Positions 16,481 through 25,458 of a stretch of DNA of 64,000 nt are shown here, piece after piece (within the stretch, counting starts at the first letter, position 1; each line of letters starts with the position of its first letter). The notes under the pieces were generated by a model that did no database searches, was not told where the DNA came from, and was given only the letters and a program-made list of their open reading frames with translations. A program made the translations under genes and the position numbers. The DNA is from Sutterella sp. (GTDB taxonomy: Bacteria > Pseudomonadota > Gammaproteobacteria > Burkholderiales > Burkholderiaceae_F): the NCBI GenBank assembly GCA_020025915.1, contig JAHHRH010000001.1:62001-126000 (forward strand). Direction: 5' to 3'.

Positions 16481-16616
16481 CGGTATAGTTACAAGGGTAA
16501 AATCGTCTGTGTCAGTGGTTGAGGTGTTCGCTGCATTGTAAGAATTCAAGTAAATTCTTTTCGAATTTGCTAAAATCTTCGCTACCTGTCTTTTGAGAAT
16601 TCCCTGGGAGGTTATT

Positions 16617-17351
16617 TTGGAATATCTCTTCGATCTGCTCGCCAACATGCATTGGGCGGCTGTTGGACAGATCATTATGATCGACATTCTGCTTGGCGGT
16701 GATAATGCTGTGGTGATTGCCATGGCTTGCCGTAATTTGCCACAACATCAGCGTGCTAAAGGTATTTTCTGGGGGACTGTTGGGGCTATTGCTCTACGTG
16801 TGATTTTAATTACATGCGCGGTGTTGCTCTTGGATTTGCCTTTCCTCAAGGTCGCTGGTGGTGTGCTCTTGATTTGGATCGGTGCCAAGTTGCTGTTGCC
16901 AGAAGGCGAAGAGCACGAAAACGTTGAAGGTAGTGACAAGCTGATCGGTGCGATTAAAACCATTATCGTCGCAGACTTTGTTATGAGCTTTGACAACGTG
17001 ATTGCCATTGCTGGCGCTGCTCAGCAGGCACACGAAGCTCATCAGACATTGTTGATTATTTTTGGTTTGTTGGTATCTGTGCCGTTTATCGTATTCGGTT
17101 CTCAGATTATCTTGAAACTTATCGATAAGTTCCCAATCATTATCTATTTGGGTGCAGGTTTACTCGGTTGGATTGCGGGTGGTATGGTGGCTTCAGACGT
17201 CTTCATCACGTCTCGCTGGCCAGAACAAGCTTTCATGATGCATTATCCGTTGGCTGTAGGCGGTGCTTTGCTCGTGATAGTGATTGGACATTTCTGGGGT
17301 AAAGCTCGTTTGAAGAATATTTTGGCTGCAGAGAAGGCAAAGCAGTCTTAA
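16617..17351 (+). CDS. TerC/YjbE-family integral membrane protein
   Basis: A 244-residue protein with about seven membrane segments. The TerC-family acidic motifs lie inside membrane helices: DILLGGDNAVVIAMAC near the N-terminus and DFVMSFDNVIAIAG near the middle. A cytoplasmic loop LLPEGEEHENVEGSDK lies between. Family members are linked to metal (manganese) export or metal loading of exported proteins and to tellurium resistance. The start is probably TTG 16617: GGGAGG lies five bases upstream, whereas the frame opens at TTG 16593 without a ribosome site. Confidence 0.85.
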   Translation: MEYLFDLLANMHWAAVGQIIMIDILLGGDNAVVIAMACRNLPQHQRAKGIFWGTVGAIALRVILITCAVLLLDLPFLKVAGGVLLIWIGAKLLLPEGEEHENVEGSDKLIGAIKTIIVADFVMSFDNVIAIAGAAQQAHEAHQTLLIIFGLLVSVPFIVFGSQIILKLIDKFPIIIYLGAGLLGWIAGGMVASDVFITSRWPEQAFMMHYPLAVGGALLVIVIGHFWGKARLKNILAAEKAKQS

Positions 17352-17355
17352 TCGG

Positions 17356-17387
17356 AAAAAAAGCGCAACGTAAGTTGCGCTTTTTTT
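17356..17387. terminator. Bidirectional terminator between terC-like gene and mnmA
   Basis: A7, GCGCAAC, four bases, GTTGCGC, T7, between two convergent genes. Confidence 0.9.
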
Positions 17388-17402
17388 GCCTTAGGGGGAC
17401 GA

Positions 17403-18491
17403 TTAATGCTTCACATCATTAATAAAGCCACCGCCGAGACAGACATCACCTTGATACAAAACGGCGCTTTGGCCAGGCGTAGCCGCCCATTGGGGTTTAT
17501 CAAAGCTCAGCGTGAAACTCTTTTCTGATGCGTAGTCTAAATGACAAGGATCGTCTGGTTGACGATAACGAGTCTTGACTGTGAGCGGCTCCAAGAGGTC
17601 TGGGGCTTCACCAGAGATCCAACTAGGATGCACGGCCTTTAATTCATGAGCTAATAACCAAGGGTGGTCGTGACCTTGGCAAATCCAAAGCGTATTGGTA
17701 GCCAAATCTTTTTTGGCAACGAACCACGGTTCACCTGTGGAATCATGACGGCCACCAACACCGATGCCTTTACGTTGTCCTAATGTATAGAAAGAGAGTC
17801 CAATGTGCTCACCGACAACCGTTCCGTCGGGAATACGGATTAGGCCAGGTTGCGTTGGAAGGTAACGATTTAAGAATTCACGGAAAGGACGTTCGCCAAT
17901 GAAGCAAATACCGGTCGAGTCTTTTTTCTTTGCGTTGGGTAACTTAATTTGATCAGCAATGCGACGTACTTCTGTTTTGTGAATGTCGCCAACAGGGAAA
18001 ATGACGCGTGAGATTTGTTTCTGGCTAAGACGATGCAAGAAATAGCTCTGATCTTTACTGGGATCAACGCCTCGAAGCAGTTGTACGCCATGATCGGTAT
18101 GGCGAACACGTGCATAATGCCCTGTAGCAATGAGGTCTGCACCCATGGCCATCGCGTGATCAAGGAATGCCTTGAATTTAATCTCGGCATTGCAAAGAAC
18201 ATCGGGATTTGGGGTGCGGCCAGCGCTATATTCACGCAAAAAGTCAGAAAAGACACGTTCGCGGTATTCTTTAGCGAAGTTGACGGCTTCAATGTCAATG
18301 CCGATAAGATCAGCAACGCTACTAGCGTCAATGAAATCTTGGCGAGATGAACAGTATTCACTGTCGTCATCATCTTCCCAGTTTTTCATAAAGAGACCGA
18401 TGACGTTATAGCCTTGTTCTTTAAGTAACCAGGCACTGACTGATGAGTCAACGCCGCCTGATAGGCCAATTACAACCGTTTTTTTCGACAT
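17403..18491 (-). CDS. mnmA: tRNA-specific 2-thiouridylase
   Basis: A 362-residue PP-loop ATPase that puts sulfur on C2 of U34 in Lys, Glu and Gln tRNAs. The PP-loop SGGVDSS is at 11-17. The catalytic Cys are C100 (NPDVLCN) and C196 (STGICFIGE), with the HRLSQKQISR tRNA-binding region between them. The C-terminal beta-barrel domains end GGGFINDVKH. Sulfur comes from IscS, through Tus proteins in E. coli. It is divergent from the nitronate monooxygenase-like gene with a 78-base shared control region. It works on the same nucleotide as the MnmC-type protein upstream. Confidence 0.96.
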   Translation of the reverse strand: MSKKTVVIGLSGGVDSSVSAWLLKEQGYNVIGLFMKNWEDDDDSEYCSSRQDFIDASSVADLIGIDIEAVNFAKEYRERVFSDFLREYSAGRTPNPDVLCNAEIKFKAFLDHAMAMGADLIATGHYARVRHTDHGVQLLRGVDPSKDQSYFLHRLSQKQISRVIFPVGDIHKTEVRRIADQIKLPNAKKKDSTGICFIGERPFREFLNRYLPTQPGLIRIPDGTVVGEHIGLSFYTLGQRKGIGVGGRHDSTGEPWFVAKKDLATNTLWICQGHDHPWLLAHELKAVHPSWISGEAPDLLEPLTVKTRYRQPDDPCHLDYASEKSFTLSFDKPQWAATPGQSAVLYQGDVCLGGGFINDVKH

Positions 18492-18569
18492 AGATGTACT
18501 GTGCTATGAACGCAGGCGAGATAAAATCCAGCTTGCTGTTAATTGAATTTGTAGGAGATCGACGCAATT

Positions 18570-19652
18570 ATGTCCCAGACACAGGATTCTCGCATCCGTT
18601 TTGCTCAAATGACTGGAGTTGAGACTCCGATTCTCAATGCGCCCATGTCTGGAATTGCTACGCCAGCATTGGTGGCTGCTGTCTCTGAAGCGGGGGGGCT
18701 GGGTGTTATTCCTGCCACAGATCTCATGCCCGAACAGATTATCGACTTTGCTAGCCAGGTAAAGGTGTTGACGCAACGTCCCTTCGCTATCAATCTTACC
18801 GTTCCAGATGATAAGCGATTAACGAATAAAGAGCATTTTTTAGGTTTTTGTGATGCAATTTCCATGTTACTCACGGAATTGGATCTGCCTGATGGTGCAG
18901 ATGGCGAGTGGCTCAAATACTACGACATGGAAGGTAAGACGCGCCCAGACTTTTTCAAACAGTTTGAAGCGGCGTTGTCTGTTAAACCAGTTGCAATGAT
19001 TTCATCCTTTGGCGGCTTCCGTGAACCAGAAGCGGAACGACTTGAAGAAGAAGGTGTTGTGAATATTGGGACGGCAACGACGTTAAGAGAAGCCAAGGTT
19101 CTGCGTGCGGCCGGTTGTCAAGCCATTATTGTGCAAGGGGCTGAAGCAGCAGGGCCAAGACTCTCGTTTGAAGATTCAGAGGATGCGATGGTTGGTTTGA
19201 TGTCTTTAGTACCAGCTGCCGTGAAGGCAACAGGCTTGCCTGTGTTGGCTGCAGGTGGTATTGCGACTGCTGATCAATTACAAGGTCTTTTTGCGATGGG
19301 CGCGGCTGGTTCTGTCATTGGTACAGCGTTGTTGACGACTCAAGAGTCTGGGGCTGGCGAGGTACATCGTTATTACGCTGAGTCTGGTACCGCGGGCGAC
19401 ACGGTGATGACGCGTGTCTATAACGGCAGATTGAGTCGTGTCCTTCGTAATGGTCTGATTGAAGCGCTCGTAGATTACGAAGGTAAAACAGCTGGTTACC
19501 CGGCGCAATGGGCTTTGATGGGACCGTTACATCACCAAGCGGTTCGATTAGGCCGATTTGATCTTGCCATGTTGCCTTTAGGACAGTCTGCAGGGCGCAG
19601 TGCTTACCGTACCGTTAATGCCTGTCTTAAAGCGCTTTCTGTGGAGGAATAA
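18570..19652 (+). CDS. Nitronate monooxygenase-like flavoprotein (2-nitropropane dioxygenase family)
   Basis: A 360-residue TIM-barrel flavoprotein. NAPMSGIATPALVAAVSEAGGLGVIPA at the N-terminus and LPVLAAGGIATADQL plus GAAGSVIGTALLTTQES at the C-terminal phosphate-binding end are typical FMN-binding segments. Class I nitronate monooxygenases use FMN to oxidise nitronates such as propionate-3-nitronate. The loop that normally reads EAGGH reads GAEAAGPRL here, so the usual active-site His is absent, and the activity could differ (FabK-like or another FMN oxidase). AGGAGA lies about 11 bases before the ATG. Confidence 0.75.
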   Translation: MSQTQDSRIRFAQMTGVETPILNAPMSGIATPALVAAVSEAGGLGVIPATDLMPEQIIDFASQVKVLTQRPFAINLTVPDDKRLTNKEHFLGFCDAISMLLTELDLPDGADGEWLKYYDMEGKTRPDFFKQFEAALSVKPVAMISSFGGFREPEAERLEEEGVVNIGTATTLREAKVLRAAGCQAIIVQGAEAAGPRLSFEDSEDAMVGLMSLVPAAVKATGLPVLAAGGIATADQLQGLFAMGAAGSVIGTALLTTQESGAGEVHRYYAESGTAGDTVMTRVYNGRLSRVLRNGLIEALVDYEGKTAGYPAQWALMGPLHHQAVRLGRFDLAMLPLGQSAGRSAYRTVNACLKALSVEE

Positions 19653-19843
19653 ATTTCCATCAGGAACCTATAGGGTAGTTATAGTTTTTGACTAAATCCG
19701 TAGTAGTTTATGTCGCTTAAGGGGTTATTCCGAACTAACGAGAAATTTTTCTACAATATGGGATGCTTTTCCGTTATTCGAGAAATAATGAAAAATACAA
19801 CGGGTTATCCTTTGCTAAATGCTCGTTGAAATTGATTTTTGCG

Positions 19844-19857
19844 TTGATTAGCATCAA
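19844..19857 (+). promoter_or_regulatory. Perfect FNR/Anr-type box upstream of the DASS transporter
   Basis: TTGAT-TAGC-ATCAA matches the FNR consensus TTGAT-N4-ATCAA exactly. A -10-like TCTAGAT at 19882-19888 would put the box near -41, an activating position. Confidence 0.7.
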
Positions 19858-19926
19858 TTTAACAGAACTCGTTTACGGTTCTCTAGATCGGTAGGCGGGG
19901 TTCGATCAACTATCACGGAGGGGTCC

Positions 19927-21435
19927 ATGACCGAATCCAGTATTGAAATTGGCGCCGTTTCCAACCGAGGAAAATTAATTACGCTGATCGCCGGCCCGAT
20001 CTTGGGGCTCATAACCTTTTTCCTATTACCGGAGAGTTATACCAATTCGACAGGGGCTGAGGTTCCATTTTCTTATGAAGGTCGAGCTTGCCTTGGTGTG
20101 ACTGTTTGGATGGCTGTTTGGTGGTTTACTGAAGCATTGCCGATTGCTGCTACCGCTATGTTGCCATTGGTCGCTTATCCGCTCTTGCAGATTACGACAG
20201 CTAAGGCAGCGATGTCTAATTACGCCTCTGGAACGATCTTCTTGTTCTTAGGGGGATTCTTGATCGCTGCCGGGATTCACCGTTGGCATTTAGATCGTCG
20301 TATTGCTCTGTTGACTTTAAAGTTTTTCGGCACGAAGCCTTCCCAAATGGTCATGGGCTTGATGTTCGCAACGGCTTTTTTGTCGGCTTGGGTGTCCAAT
20401 ACCGCGACGGCTGCAATGATGGTACCGATTGCCATCGCTGTGTTAGGAGTTGTCCGATCGACGCAAAAAAGTGAAGTGATTGGCAAAGATGAACGTAATT
20501 TCGGCATCAGTGTTTTGCTTTCTATCGCTTATGCCGCTTCAATTGGTGGTATGGTCACGCTTATTGGTTCTCCCCCTAACGGGATTTATGCTCGTTTCAT
20601 GCAGCAAACCTATGGCACCACTGTGAGTTTCACTGATTGGATGATGTTAGGTCTTCCTGTGGCAATTTTGATGTTGCCTGCTACTTATATTCTCTTAACG
20701 AAAGTTCTTTTCCCTTGTCGTATAGATGGGATTCCTGGTGGTAAGGAGTGGGTGCGCAATGAGTTGCGTAAGCTCGGTAGCATGAGCCGCGGTGAAAAGA
20801 TTGTTTTAGCTGTCTTCTTGTTGGCTGCTCTGTTGTGGATTTTTGGTCCCTTGATTCGAGATATTACGATTGATGGTGCCAAGCCTTTCAATGCCTTAAA
20901 GGACGAAACGATCGCTATGCTCGCTGGTCTCTTGCTCTTTATCATCCCTGTTGATGCTCGTCGTGGTATTCACGCTTTAGACTGGTCGTCTGCGAAAGAT
21001 GTGATTGCTTGGGACGTTCTTCTCTTGTTCGGCGGTGGTTTAACCATGGCTGCAGCTTTACAGAGCACAGGTGCTGCCGCCTTGGTGGGGGCACAGGCTT
21101 CGGTATTGGCTGGTTTCGGCGAAGTTACCATGATGGCTGGTGTGGCTGCCTTAGTCACGTTTGCCACTGAAGTCACGTCAAATACGGCTTTGGCTGCTAC
21201 GATGATGCCGTTGATTGCCGCCGCTGCTGATGCGCTCAAGATAGATCCTTCGGGCTTGCTTGTTGCTACGGCTTTGGCTGCATCATGTGCATTTATGATG
21301 CCTGTTGCTACGCCGCCAAATGCGATCGTTTTTGGAACGGGGCGACTTCATATCGGTGACATGGTCAAAGCTGGTTTCTGGCTCAATATTTTGGGTGTGG
21401 TCATCATCACGATCGTATCGTCGATTCTTCTTTAG
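19927..21435 (+). CDS. DASS-family (SLC13) sodium/dicarboxylate or anion symporter
   Basis: A 502-residue inner-membrane carrier with 11-13 membrane segments. The family motif is seen twice: VSNTATAAMMVPIAIAVLG in the first half and TSNTALAATMMPLIAAAA in the second, the substrate- and sodium-binding SNT loops of the VcINDY fold. The end ASCAFMMPVATPPNAIVFGTG is also typical. Likely substrates are C4-dicarboxylates (succinate, fumarate, malate) or related acids such as tartrate or citrate; the sequence does not decide. CACGGAGG lies just before the ATG. The FNR box suggests oxygen control. Confidence 0.9.
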   Translation: MTESSIEIGAVSNRGKLITLIAGPILGLITFFLLPESYTNSTGAEVPFSYEGRACLGVTVWMAVWWFTEALPIAATAMLPLVAYPLLQITTAKAAMSNYASGTIFLFLGGFLIAAGIHRWHLDRRIALLTLKFFGTKPSQMVMGLMFATAFLSAWVSNTATAAMMVPIAIAVLGVVRSTQKSEVIGKDERNFGISVLLSIAYAASIGGMVTLIGSPPNGIYARFMQQTYGTTVSFTDWMMLGLPVAILMLPATYILLTKVLFPCRIDGIPGGKEWVRNELRKLGSMSRGEKIVLAVFLLAALLWIFGPLIRDITIDGAKPFNALKDETIAMLAGLLLFIIPVDARRGIHALDWSSAKDVIAWDVLLLFGGGLTMAAALQSTGAAALVGAQASVLAGFGEVTMMAGVAALVTFATEVTSNTALAATMMPLIAAAADALKIDPSGLLVATALAASCAFMMPVATPPNAIVFGTGRLHIGDMVKAGFWLNILGVVIITIVSSILL

Positions 21436-21480
21436 CGATATTTAAGCGATAAAAACCGCAGTTTTGGTTTGGCGTTTTAC

Positions 21481-21884
21481 TCAACCGTGATATCCGCTAA
21501 CACTAACCTCTAGTATCTGACATCTCAGGCTTATCGGAATCCCTTTTAGTTCAACGTCGCCAAGAGACTCCTGAATGAAGGCGTACCTCATAGCCCGTTT
21601 TACGAGAGGTACGCTATTTTTTAGGAGCAAAACCTCTGCGCGGACTTTCTGGAGTTTTGCTCGCAAACGAGCAGTTTCTGCTTGTTCAGCGGTTACAGAA
21701 TCGTGATTGTCTGCCATGGCTTGAAGTATTCCCGCACGATACTGTTTAACCCAACTGTGCAAAGTCTTAGGGCTTACATTGAGCTCTTCAGCCACAGAGG
21801 TTGCAGGACGATGTTCGTCCACAACTAGCTTTTGGCTGCGTTGATGCGAAAATCTTTGGTGTAGATACGACGTGAAAAGGTCAT
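21481..21884 (-). pseudogene. IS3-family transposase remnant (orfA plus first codons of orfB)
   Basis: A start at 21884, with AGGAG upstream, gives MTFSRRIYTKDFRINAAK, then a TAG. One base out of frame the IS3 OrfA sequence goes on: LVVDEHRPATSVAEELNVSPKTLHSWVKQY and the leucine-zipper ARLRAKLQKVRAEVLLLK. It runs straight into the OrfB start MRYAFIQE and ends at a TGA after GYHG. So there is a single-base frame error near 21830, fusion of the two frames, and loss of nearly all OrfB including the DDE catalytic domain. It cannot transpose. Confidence 0.85.
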
Positions 21885-21897
21885 TTAAAAAGCTCTC

Positions 21898-21938
21898 CTG
21901 ATAGACAGTATTGTGCCCTAACTGGGCATTGCTATCAG
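21898..21938. repeat. Nested inverted repeats at the edge of the IS3 remnant
   Basis: CTGATAG (21898-21904) pairs with CTATCAG (21932-21938); TGCCC and GGGCA pair inside. Possibly an IS-end structure or a cryptic terminator. Confidence 0.35.
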
Positions 21939-22010
21939 ATCCATTTTTCGTACCCTCATTCCAAATTTTAGAAATCGCCCACTACCGAACGGTACGGTGG
22001 ATGGTGTGAA

Positions 22011-22041
22011 AGGAGGCGTGGAAACTAACTCCACGCCTCCT
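22011..22041 (-). terminator. Hairpin downstream of lrgB
   Basis: AGGAGGCGTGGA (22011-22022) and TCCACGCCTCCT (22030-22041) form a perfect 12-bp stem with a seven-base loop, just after the lrgB stop. Only TTT follows on the minus strand. Confidence 0.65.
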
Positions 22042-22056
22042 ACTCGATGTATCTGA

Positions 22057-22791
22057 TCACATGCCTAAAGCTTCCATCAGGGGGAAAGCAATGAGTGGCG
22101 CGAGAAATGCGGTGATAATCCCGGTGAGCCCCATAGCTAAGCCTGAGAAGGCTCCAGCACGGTTGGAGATCTGAAAAGCGGTGCTAGTACCCATACCGTG
22201 AGCAGAAAGTCCAAGTGATACACCGCGAACAGGATCAGACGTAATCCGACAAAGATTAAAGAGTGGGCGACCGACAATAGAGCCAAAAATCCCTGTAATG
22301 ACAACAAGGCAAGCCGTTAAATCTGCGCGCCCTCCCATAGCTTCAGAGACGCCCATAGCAATCGGTGTCGTCACCGATTTCGGAATCATAGAAATCATTG
22401 TTTCTGGGCTCAAACCAAATAGCCATCCAAAGAGAACGACCGAGACAATGGCTGTAAAACTGCCCGCAAGTAATCCTGCAGTCAGGGGCAACCATAGCTC
22501 TACGAGTTTCTGACGTTGCTCAAAGAGCGGAACGGCTAATACAACTGTTGCTGGACCTAATAAAAAGTGAATGAAGTTCGCGCCAGCAAAATACTGTTGG
22601 TAAGGAATGTCGAAGATAAGCAGAACAGCGATCAGACTAACGACAGCCACAATAATCGGTGTGGCAAAGGGGTTGTATTGAGTACGACGATATAGGTATT
22701 GGCCACCAATATACGCGACTAAAGTCAGGGCTAGCCACAACGCTGGATTGCTCATTAGGGGGGGGAGCACGTCGTGTAGAGATTGATTCAT
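22057..22791 (-). CDS. lrgB: LrgB/CidB/YohK-family membrane protein
   Basis: A 244-residue inner-membrane protein with about six or seven membrane segments. Family stretches seen are FIHFLLGPATVVLAVPLFEQ, MIPKSVTTPIAMGVSEAMGG and AHGMGTSTAFQISNRAGAFSGLAMGLTGI. LrgB proteins pair with LrgA and were first described as antiholin-like modulators of murein hydrolases. Some homologs move glycolate, pyruvate or other organic acids. It is the second gene of the leftward lrgAB operon, three bases after lrgA, with a strong hairpin behind it. Confidence 0.9.
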   Translation of the reverse strand: MNQSLHDVLPPLMSNPALWLALTLVAYIGGQYLYRRTQYNPFATPIIVAVVSLIAVLLIFDIPYQQYFAGANFIHFLLGPATVVLAVPLFEQRQKLVELWLPLTAGLLAGSFTAIVSVVLFGWLFGLSPETMISMIPKSVTTPIAMGVSEAMGGRADLTACLVVITGIFGSIVGRPLFNLCRITSDPVRGVSLGLSAHGMGTSTAFQISNRAGAFSGLAMGLTGIITAFLAPLIAFPLMEALGM

Positions 22792-22794
22792 GAA

Positions 22795-23148
22795 TTATTT
22801 CCTTTCGCGGTGGATGAGTTTTTCAACGAAGATGATGGTGTATGCCGTCACTAACATAGCTACCAAAGTCGAAAGAACGAGGACTGCGGCGATCCCAACC
22901 CCTTCTTTTAAAAACAAGTCGCCATATTGCATAACGCCGACGCCTGCTGGAACGAAGAGAAGAGATAGATTCGAGAGAAGGCCGCCTGCAGTCGGACGAA
23001 TGTGATCGATCAGGTTATCTTTCAGAAAAAAAGCAAAAAGCATGAGTATCATGCCGATAACGGGACCAGGCACAGGAATACCAGTGAAGCGGCTGATGAA
23101 TTCACCGATGACCTGGAAGGCGAGAATAAGTGAAATGGCTGAAAGCAT
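22795..23148 (-). CDS. lrgA: LrgA/CidA/YohJ-family holin-like protein
   Basis: A 117-residue protein with four membrane segments. The LrgA signature FTGIPVPGPVIGMILMLFAF and the downstream GGLLSNLSLLFVPAGVGVMQY are present. CidA/LrgA proteins form oligomers in the membrane and act with LrgB; in bacteria the pair affects lysis, and some pairs affect pyruvate or glycolate traffic. It is the promoter-proximal gene of the operon. Its regulator (LytSR or a LysR-type protein) is not in the window. Confidence 0.9.
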   Translation of the reverse strand: MLSAISLILAFQVIGEFISRFTGIPVPGPVIGMILMLFAFFLKDNLIDHIRPTAGGLLSNLSLLFVPAGVGVMQYGDLFLKEGVGIAAVLVLSTLVAMLVTAYTIIFVEKLIHRERK

Positions 23149-23280
23149 GGAAAACCTGCCGTAAAATGTTCAGAACAAATTCTTCAAAACGAATTTGCAA
23201 AAGTTGAGTTGTTGATTTTGTCACCATGAAGCATGTTATGGGGGCATTAGGGTTTGACCTAGGTTAGGAAAGTTGAAGAA

Positions 23281-23511
23281 ATGACACGAGAATTTCAAAT
23301 TAGAGGGGAATTAATCACCCTTGATGCGCTTTTAAAGGTACTCGGTATCGCTGATTCAGGTGCGCAGGCCAAAGCAATGATTGCCGACGGACTGGTGAAG
23401 GTTGATGGTGAGGTCGAACTACGTAAAACGCGCAAGCTTCGCGGTGGTGAGCTTGTCCAACTTGACGGTGTTGAAATTACGGTGAAACCCGATCCTGCCT
23501 ACGTTAAGTAA
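23281..23511 (+). CDS. Small S4-domain RNA-binding protein (YbcJ type)
   Basis: A 76-residue protein that is almost wholly an S4 RNA-binding domain: ITLDALLKVLGIADSGAQAKAMIADGLVKVDGEVELRKTRKLRGGELVQL. This matches the YbcJ/YaaA-like group, thought to bind structured RNA, possibly ribosomal. AGGAAAG lies about ten bases before the ATG. It is a stand-alone gene facing fadD across a bidirectional terminator. Confidence 0.85.
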   Translation: MTREFQIRGELITLDALLKVLGIADSGAQAKAMIADGLVKVDGEVELRKTRKLRGGELVQLDGVEITVKPDPAYVK

Positions 23512-23520
23512 GGGCAAACA

Positions 23521-23551
23521 AAAAAGGGACTGTTTTAAACAGTCCCTTTTT
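23521..23551. terminator. Bidirectional terminator between the S4 gene and fadD
   Basis: A5, GGGACTGTT, three bases, AACAGTCCC, T5, between convergent genes. Confidence 0.9.
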
Positions 23552-23568
23552 GCTAAGCAGGCATCGTA

Positions 23569-25251
23569 TTACTTGATGTCTTTCAGTTCACGACGAAGAA
23601 TTTTACCAACGGCCGTCTTTGGGAGAGAATCCACAAAGATGATTTCGCGAGGCATTTTGTAGCCAGTTAATTGCGTACGGCAATACTTCTTCACATCATC
23701 AGCTGTGAGACTCGGATCCTTACGAACGATCACAGCTTTCACGGTTTCGCCTGACTTGGCGCTCGGTACGCCGACGACACCAACTTCTAACACGCCAGGC
23801 ATGGAAGCGATAACGTTTTCAACTTCATTCGGATAGACGTTGAAACCAGACACCAGAATCATGTCCTTCTTACGGTCAGTAATGGTGATGCAACCGCGCG
23901 TATCCATGTGACCAACGTCGCCCGTACGAAGCCAACCATCACGCAAAACAGCGGCAGTTTCTTCAGGTTTATTCCAGTAACCCTGCATGACCTGAGGACC
24001 GCGAACACAAATCTCACCCGTAAATTCCGGAATACGATCTGGAGATGGGCAACGGCCGAGATCTTTGAAGCCTTCGCCACGAATCGTCACTTCTGTGGAT
24101 GGAATGGGTACCCCAACAGAACCATCCCACGGTGCGTTCGGGATGTTGCCGCAGACGCCAGGAGAGCACTCAGTTAGGCCGTAAGCTTCGAGGATATTGC
24201 AGCCGGTTTGAGCCTTCCAACGTTCGGCGATGGTACGCTGAACTTGAGAGCCGCCACCCGCTGTTACCTTCAAACGGGTGAACTTATGCGAACAGAAAAT
24301 CTTGTTGTTCAGCATCGCGGCAAAGAGCGTATTGACACCGACGATGATCGAGAAGTCCCACTTAATACATTCTTTCGCCAGACCATCGATATCGCGCGGA
24401 TTCGTAATCAAAACCATTGTCGCAGCAAACTGCGTGAAGGCTAAGGTCGCACAAAGCGAGAAGATGTGGTAGAGCGGTAAAGCTGTCATGGCGACTTCTT
24501 CACCTTCCTTGAAGCTACTAGCAAGCCAGCAACCCACCTGCTGCATATTGGCGAGCAAATTACGGTGTGTCAGAATGGCGCCCTTAGCAACCCCTGTTGT
24601 TCCACCGGTGTATTGCAAGAAGGCAATGTCCGTGGTCTTAATGGTATGAGGTTGGAAGCCTTGCTGGCGCCCCTTTGCAAGGGCATCGTTGAAATTAACT
24701 GCGTGCGGAAGATGGTAGGCAGGCACCATCTTTTTAACGCGACGCACGACAAAATTCACTAATGTGCGCTTAAAGAAGGGGAAAAGGTCACCGACACCTG
24801 TGGTGATAATGTGTTCACATTTGGTGCCTTCTAGAGCGTTTTGGAGCGTTTTAGCGAAGTTTTCAATGATAACAATCGCTTTTGCTTCTGAATCACGCAA
24901 CGTGGCATTAACTTCACGAGACGTGTAGAGCGGATTGATGTTGACAACGACCATGCCAGCGCGAAGGCAGGCAAACATAGCAACCACATACTGCAACAAG
25001 TTTGGCATCATGATGGCGACACGGTCGCCAGGTTGAAGGCCGAGACTCTGGAGGTAAGCTGCGAAGTCCTTTGTTAAGGTAGCTGTGTGACTATAAGTCA
25101 GATCGCATCCCATATTGGTGTAACCAACGTTGTTCGGATAGCGAGCAGCAATTTTATCAAGAACGGCGGGAATGCTAGCGTAGCGATCAGGATCGATTTC
25201 GTGTGGACAACCAGCAGGATAAGAGTCAAACCAGGGGAAAGTTTGTGTCAT
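23569..25251 (-). CDS. fadD: Long-chain fatty acid-CoA ligase
   Basis: A 560-residue adenylate-forming enzyme, the length of E. coli FadD (561). The AMP-binding P-loop YTGGTTGVAKGAILTH is at about 218. EAYGLTECSPGVC, GWLRTGDVGHMDTRGCITITDRKKDMILVSGFNVYPNEVE and the catalytic lysine near the end (PKTAVGKILRRELK) are all present. It activates long-chain fatty acids to acyl-CoA using ATP, at the inner face of the membrane. It is transcribed leftward and alone. Confidence 0.95.
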   Translation of the reverse strand: MTQTFPWFDSYPAGCPHEIDPDRYASIPAVLDKIAARYPNNVGYTNMGCDLTYSHTATLTKDFAAYLQSLGLQPGDRVAIMMPNLLQYVVAMFACLRAGMVVVNINPLYTSREVNATLRDSEAKAIVIIENFAKTLQNALEGTKCEHIITTGVGDLFPFFKRTLVNFVVRRVKKMVPAYHLPHAVNFNDALAKGRQQGFQPHTIKTTDIAFLQYTGGTTGVAKGAILTHRNLLANMQQVGCWLASSFKEGEEVAMTALPLYHIFSLCATLAFTQFAATMVLITNPRDIDGLAKECIKWDFSIIVGVNTLFAAMLNNKIFCSHKFTRLKVTAGGGSQVQRTIAERWKAQTGCNILEAYGLTECSPGVCGNIPNAPWDGSVGVPIPSTEVTIRGEGFKDLGRCPSPDRIPEFTGEICVRGPQVMQGYWNKPEETAAVLRDGWLRTGDVGHMDTRGCITITDRKKDMILVSGFNVYPNEVENVIASMPGVLEVGVVGVPSAKSGETVKAVIVRKDPSLTADDVKKYCRTQLTGYKMPREIIFVDSLPKTAVGKILRRELKDIK

Positions 25252-25410
25252 GGCTATGTGGGTGATGAATTTCGTTCGAATACATATTTGGCGGCGACAT
25301 CAATGAGGCTGTTTCTCATGAATTGCATGCAAGCCACGCGCCAACTATTAAGTTTAGCGAGATAAAGCGTATGAAACGAGTATAAAAATCAGTATTAATA
25401 CCCAGAAAAA

Positions 25411-25440
25411 AGAAAAAGCCCCCACTTTTGGAGGCTTTTC
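25411..25440 (-). terminator. Terminator after hemG
   Basis: AGCC-c-CCA, CTTT, TGG-a-GGCT, with A-runs on the left; on the minus strand it ends in TTTTTC-TTTTTT. Confidence 0.75.
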
Positions 25441-25458
25441 TTTGAGTCTAAAGCTTTG

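Noticed and set aside
21823..21960. An intact IS3 element with programmed frameshift
   Set aside because: OrfA has a frame error, orfA and orfB are fused, and nearly all of OrfB is missing.
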